Below, piece by piece: positions 34,242 to 43,796 of a stretch of DNA of 62,652 nt. The number at the start of each line of letters is the position of its first letter. Within the stretch, counting starts at the first letter, position 1. This DNA comes from an uncultured Eubacteriales bacterium (GTDB taxonomy: Bacteria; Bacillota; Clostridia; Peptostreptococcales; Anaerovoracaceae), in contig CACZAM010000007.1 in assembly GCA_902779185.1 (NCBI GenBank), positions 1-62,652 of the forward strand, given 5' to 3'. The position numbers and the translations under genes are program-made. Under the pieces are notes generated by a model, which was not told the DNA's origin, did no database searches, and saw nothing but the letters and a program-made list of their open reading frames with translations.

Positions 34242-35633
34242 TCAGGCTTCAGAGATTTTTCTTTTGTCACGCGCAAGCGAGAAAAAAAGTCCTGCTATAC
34301 ACATTATCGCAAATACAATAAATGCTGTATCCATCATCCTGATGATATCGGAGTGAGGTGATGTGCCAAGCGAACCCTTGCCGAGCGTAACAGATGTAAT
34401 GATGCTTAGTATAGCCATTGCAAGTGACTGGCCGTAAGTGCGCATGGTGGCAACTATAGAGTTTGCGACACCGTAATCCGCGGGAGAAACACACCCAAGG
34501 ATCGCGTTTGTATTTGGAGAAGAGAAAAGAGCAAAACCAAGACCGGTAAGACAAAGCGCGAAAATGACATAGACGACAGGGGTATCAGTATTTATGCGAC
34601 TGAACAGAAACAGCGTAAATGAACATATTCCCATTCCCGTACTTGCAAGGACAGACGGTCTTATGCGGTCTGACAGAGTACCCATCAAAGGTGAAAATAA
34701 AGCCTGCATACCCGGCATGACTACCAGCAGGATACCGGCCTTTCCGGACGGCATTCCTTTGATCACCTGAAGATATATGCTTATGGTATAACTGATCGCA
34801 AACGTAGCGGCATAGTTCAGGAGAGCTGCAAGGTTGGAGAAGGTGAAAGTGCGGCTCGAAGTGAACATGCTCACTTTCATGACAGGGTCCGGATAGCGGT
34901 TTTCGTGCCATATAAACATAACAAGCGCCGCGATACCGAATATGAGAATCAACGCTGAACCCGGCCCTTTATCCATATTGGTCATGCCATAAAGGCTGGC
35001 AGCGATCGCTGTCACATAGAGCACTGCGCCTGTTGTGTCAAAACCGTGAGTTTTGTTATCTGATATGGAACCTGTATCTGCAGTACTGCCGGATGGGGCA
35101 TGGACAGCTGCAGCAAGAGCCAGTGCCGCGACCGCTGCTGAGACTGCGAAAACCGACCGCCAACCAAAGGTGCTGTTCAGGATACCGCCAATGACCGGTC
35201 CTGCGGTAAGACCTGTATAGGTAGCGGCTACAGAGTATCCGAGCACGCGCCCTCTCATACCGGACGGATAGGTGCTTATCAGTATCGCATTATTAGTTGC
35301 GAATATCATAGCTCCGCAGCAGCCGGCAAGAGCGCGCAATGCTATCAGTACACCAATATGCGACGCAAATATGCATGCGAGACTGCATAGTCCGAATCCG
35401 GTAATACCGGTAATGAAAATCCGCCTTCTGTCAGTGATATCTGCGACTTTACCCATTGGTAGGCTGGCAGCGGCAATAGTTATTGTATAGGCACTGACGA
35501 TCCAGCTTACCAGAACCGCGCTTATACCAAAATAGCTCTCGAGTGCAGGAATCGACAGATTGAGTGAACTCGACATAAAGGTGGTCATGAATGATGTTAT
35601 CATTGCTGCAGCCAGAACCCTTTTGTTATTCAT
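34242..35633 (-). CDS. MFS drug:H+ antiporter, DHA2 type
   Basis: A 463-residue major facilitator with about 14 hydrophobic segments. The N-terminal half shows LNLSIPALESYFG, WIVSAYTI, GKVADITDRRRIF (the loop 2-3 motif A, here GKxADxxxRRR) and GPVIGGIL (motif C of antiporters). It is most like the EmrB/QacA-type efflux group; substrates are unknown. It is the last gene of a minus-strand trio, starting 2 bases after the ThrE-type subunit gene, which points to a joint export function. Confidence 0.88.
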   Translation of the reverse strand: MNNKRVLAAAMITSFMTTFMSSSLNLSIPALESYFGISAVLVSWIVSAYTITIAAASLPMGKVADITDRRRIFITGITGFGLCSLACIFASHIGVLIALRALAGCCGAMIFATNNAILISTYPSGMRGRVLGYSVAATYTGLTAGPVIGGILNSTFGWRSVFAVSAAVAALALAAAVHAPSGSTADTGSISDNKTHGFDTTGAVLYVTAIAASLYGMTNMDKGPGSALILIFGIAALVMFIWHENRYPDPVMKVSMFTSSRTFTFSNLAALLNYAATFAISYTISIYLQVIKGMPSGKAGILLVVMPGMQALFSPLMGTLSDRIRPSVLASTGMGICSFTLFLFSRINTDTPVVYVIFALCLTGLGFALFSSPNTNAILGCVSPADYGVANSIVATMRTYGQSLAMAILSIITSVTLGKGSLGTSPHSDIIRMMDTAFIVFAIMCIAGLFFSLARDKRKISEA

Positions 35634-35634
35634 G

Positions 35635-36117
35635 TCAGAGGCGGTCTCCTTTCAAAGCTTTGAAAAGAAGTCTGATTATGTACTTGTTAATATATTTATT
35701 CAGGATCTCAATGACTATGAAGCCAAGAGCGATCCCGAGACAGGTGACAAGAAGAGTGATTGCTTCTGAAACTGCCATTTTATGCTCTTCCATTACAATG
35801 CAGTACATCATGTAATACAGATTTGGCCCCGGCACGAGAGGAAAGACGCATACTGTCTGGAATATGGTAGCAGGAGCTTTGTTTACTCTTGCCATTATCT
35901 GGGCGTATGCGGCAACAAATATGGAACCCACAAGTGTCGCCGTGAAATTGCTGTATCCGGCGTTGTACAGCAGAGCGTATGCAAGCCAGGTGAAAAAGGC
36001 GCCTATGCCTGCGTACATGACCTGTATTCCTTTTACATTGAACCAATAAGCAAAACCAACGCAGGCTGCTGTACATGAAACGAGCTGGACCGCGAGACTA
36101 GGAGAAAGCTCCATCAT
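35635..36117 (-). CDS. threonine/serine exporter small subunit (ThrE_2, DUF3815)
   Basis: A 160-residue membrane protein with about five hydrophobic segments, matching the ThrE_2/DUF3815 C-terminal half of ThrE. Characteristic text: ASVGFAYWFNVKG-type segment near residue 17, AAYAQIMARVNKAPATIF and the extracytoplasmic turn PLVPGPNLYYMMYCIV. It starts one base after the stop of the large subunit gene; the two halves together should form a complete exporter. Confidence 0.86.
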   Translation of the reverse strand: MMELSPSLAVQLVSCTAACVGFAYWFNVKGIQVMYAGIGAFFTWLAYALLYNAGYSNFTATLVGSIFVAAYAQIMARVNKAPATIFQTVCVFPLVPGPNLYYMMYCIVMEEHKMAVSEAITLLVTCLGIALGFIVIEILNKYINKYIIRLLFKALKGDRL

Positions 36118-36118
36118 G

Positions 36119-36877
36119 CTACATCACCCCCTTCATAAGCAGGATAGGGAGTGCTATCCCTATTGCGATACCTGTTGCACCGAGGACGGCCTTGGATATA
36201 TTGATGATCCCGGACAAAGTGTCTCTGTGGAGCAGATCGCTGATACCGTTGGTGAACCCGATTCCCGATATCAGCAGCATCACTACACCTACTGTGATAT
36301 TGCCGGAGTGATGCCCGAATCCAAGGCTGACTGACAAAAGAATGAATATTTCTACGATGAATGAAATAATGGCATTGAAAATCAGAGGGTTGGTTTCGAT
36401 CTTGCCGAGAACATCCCCAAGTGCAACTATCAGTAAGGATGCAAGCATTGCAACAATGCTGTCCACCGGGTCGCAGTTGAAAAATATGGCAAATCCCGTA
36501 CCGCCGAGAACTCCTGCCAGATAGTGGAGCCATTTTGGCTGTGCCGGCCTTGCCAGGACTTCATCGAGTCTCCGTCTCAGATCCGGAGCATCAGGCGTTT
36601 CCCTGCATACTTTGCGGGACAGGCTGTTGAGATAGTCAAGCCTGTCAAAATTCATCTCACCGCCGGGTACATGGCGTATCTGAGTGAAGATATCGCCATC
36701 AGGCGTTTCTACTGTCGCCTGAATGTTTGATGAGATGACCCAGCAGTTTACTCTGATGAATCCGTAGCTGCGGCACAGCCTGTACATGCTGTCCTCAACA
36801 CGTCCGATCTCAGCTCCGCTGTTGATCATCTGCTCTCCTATATCCAGTATCACTTTTAGAATCTGTTTGTAGTCCAC
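36119..36877 (-). CDS. threonine/serine exporter large subunit (ThrE, DUF1212)
   Basis: A 252-residue protein with a soluble N-terminal domain (DIGEQMINSGAEIGRVEDSMYR, a DUF1212 hallmark with the conserved GAE) and about five C-terminal transmembrane helices. In Corynebacterium ThrE the two domains are one polypeptide exporting threonine and serine; many Firmicutes split them as here. First gene of the three-gene minus-strand unit. Confidence 0.88.
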   Translation of the reverse strand: MDYKQILKVILDIGEQMINSGAEIGRVEDSMYRLCRSYGFIRVNCWVISSNIQATVETPDGDIFTQIRHVPGGEMNFDRLDYLNSLSRKVCRETPDAPDLRRRLDEVLARPAQPKWLHYLAGVLGGTGFAIFFNCDPVDSIVAMLASLLIVALGDVLGKIETNPLIFNAIISFIVEIFILLSVSLGFGHHSGNITVGVVMLLISGIGFTNGISDLLHRDTLSGIINISKAVLGATGIAIGIALPILLMKGVM

Positions 36878-37043
36878 TGTTCTCCCTCGCTAAAACACAT
36901 AGAATGAACGGCAGATAGGCTATCACAAAGATTTATTGCTTTCAATATCTGATAAATAATAAACGGCGTCTTTTTTTATGATATGATTAAATCAACTTAG
37001 GAGAAAGTATAGCCTGGCGATACCGGTTAAAAGGAGGTTAAGT

Positions 37044-38639
37044 ATGAAAGGCATAATGACAGAAAAAAACCGCCTGCGTCATAAAGTGTTTACTGAGGTT
37101 GCAAGATTTGCCTATGAAGGAGGCGGACCGGAGCAGCTCGATGAGCTGCCGTACAAAATGGTCAATGCCGACGATGATCCATACAGACACTCGGTGTTCC
37201 TGGAAAGAGCTATCATCGGAGAACGGATCAGGGTTGCAATGGGAATGGCTATAAGGCCGGTAAATGAACATACACCAACCTCAAAAGGCGTTGATGAAAG
37301 CATGATAGAAGAGAAGTACTATGAACCGCCTCTGATCGATATCATTCGTTTCGCGTGCCACTGCTGCCCGGAGAAAAGGGTATATATCACTGATGGATGC
37401 CAGAATTGTCTCGAACATCCATGCATGGAAGTATGCCCTAAAAAATGTATTTCATATGACAGGGATCTGCGCCGCAACACCATAGATACTGAAAAATGCA
37501 TAAAATGCGGACTGTGCATGAAAGCCTGCCAGTACAGTGCAATAATAAAACAGGAAAGGCCTTGTGTAGCAGCATGCGGCCTTGGCGCTATCGGAGAGGA
37601 TGAGTATGGTCACGCGATGATAAATCAGGATAAATGCGTATCCTGCGGAATGTGTCTCAACAGCTGCCCGTTTGCGGCTATTGTAGACAAAGGCCAGATA
37701 TATCAGACGATCAAAGCCATACAGTCAGATACTCCCGTTTATGCAATCGTAGCTCCTGCGATAGCCGGACAGTTCGGCAAAGGGCTTACGGATAAGAAAA
37801 TGAGAGCTGCCTTCGGCAAGCTTGGATTCAAGGACGTGTTTGAAGTAGCTATCGGCGCGGATCTGTGCACGATCGAAGAGGCGGACCATTTCCTGAGGGA
37901 AGTACCGTCAGAGCTTCCGTTCATGTGCACAAGCTGCTGCCCTGCATGGTCAATAATGGCAAAAACGGAATTTCCTGAGTATGCGGAAACTGTCTCCATG
38001 GCAATGACTCCGATGGTGTTGACTGCAAGACTTGTAAAGAAAATGCATCCTGACTGCAAGATAGCCTTCATCGGACCGTGTCTGTCAAAGAAAAACGAAG
38101 CGAGCAGACGGACGGTCAAGAGCTATGTGGACTTTGTCCTGACTTTTGAAGAGCTCGCAGGAATGTTTGATGCTATGGATGTCGTTTTCGAGGATCTCGA
38201 AGAGGGAGATACACTCAGGCGAGCCAGCAGTGACGGCTTCGGCTTCGCGATAAGCGGAGGTGTCGCTCAGGCTGTAGTTAATCACATAAAACGTGTCGAT
38301 CCGGAGCGCGAAGTCAAAATAGTAAAAGCTGAAGGCCTGGATGAATGCAAAAAAATGATGAAGAAGGCTGCTGCAGGCGAATATAATGGCTATCTGCTGG
38401 AAGGAATGGCATGTCCGGGCGGATGCATAGCCGGCGCAGGAACACTCCAGCCTGTCAACAAGGCGACCTTCTCAATAGGTGTCGCCATGAAGGAGGCACC
38501 TGTAGAAAACGCGATAGACAGCCAGTACGCGGATCTTCTTCCGCATCTTGAGCGCATACAGGAGGAGCTTGCTCAGTCTAAAGAAGAAGACTACGAACCG
38601 GTCAACAGAGCAAAGATAAGCTTGCTTACCTACAAATAA
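37044..38639 (+). CDS. monomeric [FeFe]-hydrogenase with N-terminal ferredoxin-like clusters
   Basis: A 531-residue enzyme evolving or taking up H2 in the cytosol. Residues about 105-225 carry several [4Fe-4S] sites (C-x2-C-x4-C-x3-C in the DGCQNC region, then EKCIKCGLCMKAC and DKCVSCGMCLNSCPF). The H-cluster domain has L1 TSCCPAW (Cys298, Cys299), L2 with Cys346 in GPCLSKKNE, and L3 MACPGGCIAG (Cys457, Cys461). All cluster cysteines are present; L2 has GPC where well-studied enzymes have MPC, which suggests a distinct subgroup. AAGGAGG precedes the start. HydE/F/G maturases are not in the window. Confidence 0.9.
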   Translation: MKGIMTEKNRLRHKVFTEVARFAYEGGGPEQLDELPYKMVNADDDPYRHSVFLERAIIGERIRVAMGMAIRPVNEHTPTSKGVDESMIEEKYYEPPLIDIIRFACHCCPEKRVYITDGCQNCLEHPCMEVCPKKCISYDRDLRRNTIDTEKCIKCGLCMKACQYSAIIKQERPCVAACGLGAIGEDEYGHAMINQDKCVSCGMCLNSCPFAAIVDKGQIYQTIKAIQSDTPVYAIVAPAIAGQFGKGLTDKKMRAAFGKLGFKDVFEVAIGADLCTIEEADHFLREVPSELPFMCTSCCPAWSIMAKTEFPEYAETVSMAMTPMVLTARLVKKMHPDCKIAFIGPCLSKKNEASRRTVKSYVDFVLTFEELAGMFDAMDVVFEDLEEGDTLRRASSDGFGFAISGGVAQAVVNHIKRVDPEREVKIVKAEGLDECKKMMKKAAAGEYNGYLLEGMACPGGCIAGAGTLQPVNKATFSIGVAMKEAPVENAIDSQYADLLPHLERIQEELAQSKEEDYEPVNRAKISLLTYK

Positions 38640-38763
38640 TCGGGAGCAGGACGTCCGCTGCAGGTCACTGAAAAGAAAAATTGCTTTTGATGATGAATGG
38701 GGATCTCTCTCCTTGACTGCGCCTCTGCAGAGTATGAAAAATTGAAGAAAATGCTCAGAATAT

Positions 38764-38792
38764 TTGATGAAATACTGTGAGGATGTTAAAAT
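38764..38792 (+). promoter_or_regulatory. predicted promoter of the transketolase/transaldolase operon
   Basis: TTGATG (38764-38769) and TAAAAT (38787-38792) are 17 bases apart. The 262-base gap between the hydrogenase and transketolase genes otherwise shows no gene; the leader of about 100 bases has no structure I recognise. Confidence 0.55.
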
Positions 38793-38901
38793 ATTATAGT
38801 AAACAACAGGCTTTGAGGTATTCATGCCGGTGCGCCTGCCTGCAAAGTCTGAAGAAATTTACTTTTTATAAGTAGACCTGGTGACCGGATAAGGAGATAT
38901 T

Positions 38902-39747
38902 ATGACAGAAGCAGAAAAAAAGGAATTGATGAAAATTGCCTGCAAGGTGAGGATGGGCATAATTGAAGGAACCCATTCCGCTAAATCAGGCCATCCGGGC
39001 GGAAGCCTGTCAGCCGCAGATATGTACACATATCTTTATTTCAAGGAAATGAATGTAGATCCGGAAAAACCTGATGATCCTGACAGAGACAGATTTGTGC
39101 TGTCAAAGGGACATACCGCTCCTGGCCTGTATTCCGTACTTGCTCAGAGAGGTTTTTTTCCTGAAGAAGAGTTAAAGACTTTAAGAAAGATCGGAAGCCG
39201 CCTTCAGGGTCATCCGAACATGAACATGACTCCTGGAGTGGATATGTCTACAGGTTCCCTCGGGCAGGGTGTTTCTGCCGCCGCAGGTATGGCTCTGGCA
39301 GCAAAGAAGCAGGGCAAGGACCTCAGGGTCTATACACTGCTTGGAGACGGCGAGATCGAAGAAGGTCAGGTCTGGGAAGCAATGATGTTTGCCCATCACT
39401 ATGGACTCGACAATCTCTGCGTTATCGTTGATAACAACGATCTTCAGATCGACGGAAGGATCGCGGACGTAATCGATCCGTATCCTATCCCTGACAAATT
39501 CAAGGCGTTCGGACTCCACGTCGAGGAAATCGACGGCCATGATTTTGACCAGATAGAAGCAGCTCTTGAAAGCGCAAAGAAGACAAAAGATGTTCCGACT
39601 GCAATAGTAATGAAAACGCTCAAGGGCAAGGGCGTGAGCTTCATGGAAGACCAGGCCGGATGGCACGGCAAAGCGCCTAACGATGAGCAGTATGAACAGG
39701 CGATGGCAGAACTCGGAAAACAGCTCGAAGAAGTGGAGGCGATGTAA
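38902..39747 (+). CDS. transketolase, N-terminal (TPP-binding) subunit
   Basis: A 281-residue subunit carrying the thiamine-diphosphate pyrophosphate domain. Features: SAKSGHPGGSLSAADM (substrate/TPP loop), DRFVLSKGHTAPGLYS, GSLGQGVSAAAGMALA and GDGEIEEGQVWEA leading to NNDLQ (the GDG-x-N metal motif). Split transketolases of this kind are common in Clostridia. The C-terminal half begins one base after its stop, so the two are made together. Confidence 0.95.
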   Translation: MTEAEKKELMKIACKVRMGIIEGTHSAKSGHPGGSLSAADMYTYLYFKEMNVDPEKPDDPDRDRFVLSKGHTAPGLYSVLAQRGFFPEEELKTLRKIGSRLQGHPNMNMTPGVDMSTGSLGQGVSAAAGMALAAKKQGKDLRVYTLLGDGEIEEGQVWEAMMFAHHYGLDNLCVIVDNNDLQIDGRIADVIDPYPIPDKFKAFGLHVEEIDGHDFDQIEAALESAKKTKDVPTAIVMKTLKGKGVSFMEDQAGWHGKAPNDEQYEQAMAELGKQLEEVEAM

Positions 39748-39748
39748 T

Positions 39749-40684
39749 ATGGCAGATATCAAGAAAATCGCAACAAGAGAAAGTTACGGCAACGCCCTTG
39801 CAGAACTTGGACGTGAGCATGCGGATGTGGTTGTTCTTGACGCTGACCTTGCAGGAGCTACCAAGACGAGCACATTTAAAAAGGAATTCCCGGACAGGCA
39901 TTTTGACTGCGGCATCGCAGAAGGAAACATGATGGCTGTTGCAGCAGGAATAGCATCCATGGGAATGGTACCGTTCGCGTCCACATTCGCCATGTTCGCA
40001 GCCGGAAGAGCATTCGAACAGGTGCGCAATTCGATCGGATATCCGCATCTGAACGTTAAGATCGGTGCTACTCACGGCGGTATTTCAGTAGGCGAGGACG
40101 GAGCATCCCACCAGTGCTGCGAGGACTTCGCTCTTATGCGCAGCATTCCGGGAATGACAATAATCTGCCCTGCAGATGATGTTGAGGCACGCGCTGCAGT
40201 TAAGGCAGCCTATGAGTTTGAAGGCCCGGTATATCTGAGATTCGGACGTTCCGGAGTCCCTGTTTTCCATGATGAGGATTTCAAATTTGAGATCGGTAAG
40301 GGTGAAGTGCTGCAGGACGGCAATGACGTAGCTATCATCGCTACAGGAATCATGGTCGGAGAAGCAATCAAAGCAGGAGAAGATCTCCGCAGCGAGGGCA
40401 TCAATGCCAGAGTGATCAATCTGAGCACGATCAAGCCGCTTGATGAAGAACTTATCCTGAAAGCAGCAAGTGAATGCGGAAAGATTGTCACATGCGAAGA
40501 GCATTCGATCATCGGAGGACTCGGAGAAGCTGTCGGCTCACTGCTCAGTGAGAAGCTGCCTGTTCCGGTACGCCGCATAGGTGTCAATGATGAGTTCGGA
40601 CATTCGGGACCTGCAGCTGAGCTGCTCAAGGATTTTGGCCTTTCAGCTGAAAATATTGTTGATACAGTAAAAACCTGGCTCTGA
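39749..40684 (+). CDS. transketolase, C-terminal (Pyr) subunit
   Basis: A 311-residue pyrimidine-binding plus C-terminal domain subunit. [27 protein letters not shown] starts the Pyr domain; the conserved catalytic Glu is in [17 protein letters not shown]. The start is ATG 39749, 8 bases after GGAGG; the frame is also open farther upstream but that stretch only reads through the end of the first subunit. Together the halves move two-carbon units in the non-oxidative pentose phosphate pathway. Confidence 0.95.
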   Translation: MADIKKIATRESYGNALAELGREHADVVVLDADLAGATKTSTFKKEFPDRHFDCGIAEGNMMAVAAGIASMGMVPFASTFAMFAAGRAFEQVRNSIGYPHLNVKIGATHGGISVGEDGASHQCCEDFALMRSIPGMTIICPADDVEARAAVKAAYEFEGPVYLRFGRSGVPVFHDEDFKFEIGKGEVLQDGNDVAIIATGIMVGEAIKAGEDLRSEGINARVINLSTIKPLDEELILKAASECGKIVTCEEHSIIGGLGEAVGSLLSEKLPVPVRRIGVNDEFGHSGPAAELLKDFGLSAENIVDTVKTWL

Positions 40685-40713
40685 CAGCCGGTAAAAACCA
40701 AGGAGGAGTTGCA

Positions 40714-41367
40714 ATGAGATTTTTCATTGATACAGCAAAGGTTGAGGACATAAGAAAAGCAAATGACATGGGGATCATTTGCGGTGTAACTACCAATCCG
40801 TCGCTGATCGCTAAAGAGGGCAGGGACTTTAAAGAAGTTATAAAGGAAATAACGGAAATAGTTGATGGGCCGATAAGCGGAGAAGTCAAGGCAACAACTA
40901 CGGATGCTGAGGGAATGATCGCGGAAGGACGCGAGATAGCAGCGATCCACCCTAACATGGTCGTCAAGATCCCTATGACAGCAGAAGGACTGAAGGCGGT
41001 CAAGGTGCTGTCAGCGGAGGGCGTCAAGACCAATGTAACGCTGATTTTCACTGCCAATCAGGCACTGCTTGCTGCAAGAGCGGGAGCGACATACGTTTCG
41101 CCTTTCCTCGGAAGACTCGATGACATTTCAGTAAGGGGTGTCGATCTGATCAGAGAGATCGCAGACATATTCAGCATTGCTGACATCGATACACAGATCA
41201 TCTGCGCGAGCGTCAGGAATCCGATGCATGTAACTGACTGTGCTCTTGCCGGCGGAGATATCGCAACGGTACCTTACGGAGTGCTTGAGAAGATGATCAA
41301 TCATCCGCTGACTGACATCGGAATAAAGAAGTTCCAGGCCGATTACAAGGCGGTATTCGGAGAGTAA
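40714..41367 (+). CDS. small-type transaldolase (TalC/fructose-6-phosphate aldolase-like)
   Basis: A 217-residue class I aldolase. [16 protein letters not shown] and GVTTNPSLI are diagnostic; the Schiff-base lysine is in MVVKIPMT (about residue 89), and [26 protein letters not shown] follows. With the transketolase pair it completes an interconversion of pentose and hexose phosphates. Transaldolase and fructose-6-phosphate aldolase are hard to separate by eye. AAGGAGG precedes the start and a terminator follows. Confidence 0.92.
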   Translation: MRFFIDTAKVEDIRKANDMGIICGVTTNPSLIAKEGRDFKEVIKEITEIVDGPISGEVKATTTDAEGMIAEGREIAAIHPNMVVKIPMTAEGLKAVKVLSAEGVKTNVTLIFTANQALLAARAGATYVSPFLGRLDDISVRGVDLIREIADIFSIADIDTQIICASVRNPMHVTDCALAGGDIATVPYGVLEKMINHPLTDIGIKKFQADYKAVFGE

Positions 41368-41386
41368 GAAGAATAAATAACTGAGA

Positions 41387-41422
41387 AAGGCGCCCTCAAA
41401 TGAAAGGGCGTCTTCTTTATTT
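41387..41422 (+). terminator. terminator of the transketolase/transaldolase operon
   Basis: AAGGCGCCCT pairs with AGGGCGTCTT (one G-T pair, 8-base loop) and is followed by CTTTATTTA. Confidence 0.8.
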
Positions 41423-41475
41423 ATGTTATGAATCATATATACGGCACAAAATGTTGTATATAATGTTACGGAGAG

Positions 41476-41504
41476 TTCTATACACAGTAAATCTGTGATA
41501 TAAT
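41476..41504 (+). promoter_or_regulatory. -10 box with inverted repeat in front of the ABC/acidic-protein cluster
   Basis: A perfect TATAAT (41499-41504) has only a poor -35 (TTCTAT, 17 bases upstream). The spacer carries the inverted repeat CACAG-TAAAT-CTGTG (41483-41497). A second inverted repeat ATATAC/GTATAT lies at 41437-41461. Such a layout suggests control by a regulator bound in the promoter. Confidence 0.45.
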
Positions 41505-41540
41505 TAACAACCAAGCTGTTTCTTTTATGAGGTCGCCCGA

Positions 41541-43793
41541 ATGGGAATGATAAGACTGAAAAACGTTTCTAAATATTACTATAGCAAGGGCATCATAGCC
41601 AGCGGCATATCCAGGGTCAACCTTGATTTTGACGCCGGTGAGTTTGTGGTGATTACAGGGGAATCCGGCAGCGGCAAGTCGACTCTTCTGAATGTTATCT
41701 CGGGCCTTGATACTTATGAAGAGGGCGAGATGTACATCGAGGGAAAGGAAACGAGCCACTATACCATTTCGGATTTTGAAGAATACAGACAGAAATACAT
41801 CTCATGCATTTTCCAGAGCTTCAATCTGGTGTCAAGCTATACGGTATATCAGAATGTCGCGCTCGCGATGCAGATAGACGGATGTGATCCGGCTGAGATC
41901 AGGCAGAAAGTGACTGAGATCATAAAAAAGGTAGGTCTTCACGAGTACAGGAACCGTAAGGTTTCAAAACTGTCAGGAGGTCAGAAGCAGCGCGTGGCGA
42001 TCGCCCGTGCTCTGGCAAAGGATACGAAGATCCTGGTCGCTGACGAACCTACCGGAAATCTTGACAGCGTATCCGCTGACGGTATCGTTGAGCTTCTTAC
42101 GGATATTGCGGCGGATAAACTGGTCATAGTTGTCACGCACAACTACGATCAGTTCAGGGACCACGCTACGCGCGTCATCAAGATGCATGACGGCAAGATA
42201 GTGGAAGATACCGGTGCTGACCGTAATGGAAATGGGGCAGCATCTGTGCGCGGACACAGAAGTTCCAGAACTGATCACAGTGAAAAGAAAAAAGGAATCA
42301 CTTATGGCACACAGCTGAAGCTGGGAATACGCAATACTTTCAATCTTCCTGCAAAGTTCCTGCTGCTTCTTCTGGTGTTCCTTTTTGTGGTCGGATCTGT
42401 AAGCGCTCAGTATGTATCAGTCAAGAAGCAGAAGGATACTGTTTCCGAGGAAGGCTGGAACAACTACTTCAGCAATTACGATCCAAAACGTATCGTTGTA
42501 GAAAAGCAGGATCACAGTCCGTTCACCAAAGCGGATTATGAAGCGATTGAGAATGCTCCGCATGTCGAGAAGCTGATACGCGAAGACATAATGTACGATA
42601 CTTCGGTCTTCATAGAAAATGATGAGTTTTCTTTCTATGGATATGTGCTGAATATAAGCAATCTGGATAAAGAACTCAGCATAGGAAAAATGCCGGAAAA
42701 GGACAATGAGGTCATACTTGAAGGCTATGATGACGGCTGGACGTTTGGAGAAAAACCTGAAGATCTCATCGGCAAAACATTTACTGTGGCAACAGACGGA
42801 GGATTTGAGCAGAAAGTCAAGGTTGCGGGAATCATTTTCACCGGGGCCGAAGATGATGAACTCGCCATGTTCTCGGATACCAGCAGGATATATTTCCCGG
42901 ACTCAGTAATTAATGAAGTGCGGAAAGGCCTGTACGCTTCAAACAGCACCACGACCATGCGTATAAACGGGAATGAAGAAACCCTTTATGTAGGTGAAGG
43001 CGGTCTTATGGTCAACGACATGGTACCGGAAGGATATATTCTTCTGCCTACAAGCTATGATTCAATGTTCAGGAAAGGATATGCCGCAGGGAATGAGATA
43101 GAGCTGCGAGCAAAAGCCTTGTACTATGATGAGAGCCTGTCGCTGATGATCATGGGTACATACGGTGAGAAGACTTTCGAAAAGAAGACCGGATACAAAA
43201 ACCTTGCGGAACATGACGGAGAAATATACATCAATCCAATGGATTTCCGAAGGCTCTATGAGAAAGGGAGCTTCCAGGCATCGGTTTTCGTTGATGACAC
43301 AAAAAACATCGAAGGCATGAAAGACATGCTTGAAAGAGGCGGATATCATGTCCTGGTGCTGAGAGATCACATCAACAATTTCATGAATGAAGAAATAGTG
43401 AGCATTATGCAGCTGCCGATTTCAATAATAATATGTCTGGCTGTGTTCTTCGTGGCATACTTCGTGATACGGCTTATCCTGAAGTCCAGGGGAGTATATT
43501 TTGCTACTCTGAGAATGCTGGGTATGGGCAAAAAACCTGCGTGCCGCATCATGAGAGTAGAGCTGGTCCTGGTATGCCTGATATCGTACGCTCTTTTCAT
43601 AATTTTCACATGCCTGAGCCGGAGCGGTATAATTAATTCCGAACAGCTCGAGAGCTATATTACATACCTTACACTGAGAGATTACATAATACTGGCGGTC
43701 ATCCTGATTTTCATGTCGGTATTGATCTCCGGCCGTTTCATGCGTTCCATCTTCAGAAGCTCGGCCATGGGCACATACAGAGAGGAGGCATAG
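41541..43793 (+). CDS. ABC transporter, fused ATPase and FtsX-like permease (1)
   Basis: A 750-residue fusion. Residues 1-225 are a MacB/LolD-type ATPase: [38 protein letters not shown] polar linker follows, then a first transmembrane helix (about 273-293), a large extracytoplasmic domain of some 320 residues, and three C-terminal helices in FtsX style (PISIIICLAVFFVAYFVI and two later). The ribosome site is weak (GAGGT), and ATG 41547 is an alternative start. MacB-like proteins act mechanically on substrates outside the membrane. It pairs with the second fusion 3 bases downstream, probably as a heterodimer. No two-component system is adjacent. Confidence 0.85.
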   Translation: MGMIRLKNVSKYYYSKGIIASGISRVNLDFDAGEFVVITGESGSGKSTLLNVISGLDTYEEGEMYIEGKETSHYTISDFEEYRQKYISCIFQSFNLVSSYTVYQNVALAMQIDGCDPAEIRQKVTEIIKKVGLHEYRNRKVSKLSGGQKQRVAIARALAKDTKILVADEPTGNLDSVSADGIVELLTDIAADKLVIVVTHNYDQFRDHATRVIKMHDGKIVEDTGADRNGNGAASVRGHRSSRTDHSEKKKGITYGTQLKLGIRNTFNLPAKFLLLLLVFLFVVGSVSAQYVSVKKQKDTVSEEGWNNYFSNYDPKRIVVEKQDHSPFTKADYEAIENAPHVEKLIREDIMYDTSVFIENDEFSFYGYVLNISNLDKELSIGKMPEKDNEVILEGYDDGWTFGEKPEDLIGKTFTVATDGGFEQKVKVAGIIFTGAEDDELAMFSDTSRIYFPDSVINEVRKGLYASNSTTTMRINGNEETLYVGEGGLMVNDMVPEGYILLPTSYDSMFRKGYAAGNEIELRAKALYYDESLSLMIMGTYGEKTFEKKTGYKNLAEHDGEIYINPMDFRRLYEKGSFQASVFVDDTKNIEGMKDMLERGGYHVLVLRDHINNFMNEEIVSIMQLPISIIICLAVFFVAYFVIRLILKSRGVYFATLRMLGMGKKPACRIMRVELVLVCLISYALFIIFTCLSRSGIINSEQLESYITYLTLRDYIILAVILIFMSVLISGRFMRSIFRSSAMGTYREEA

Positions 43794-43796
43794 AGA

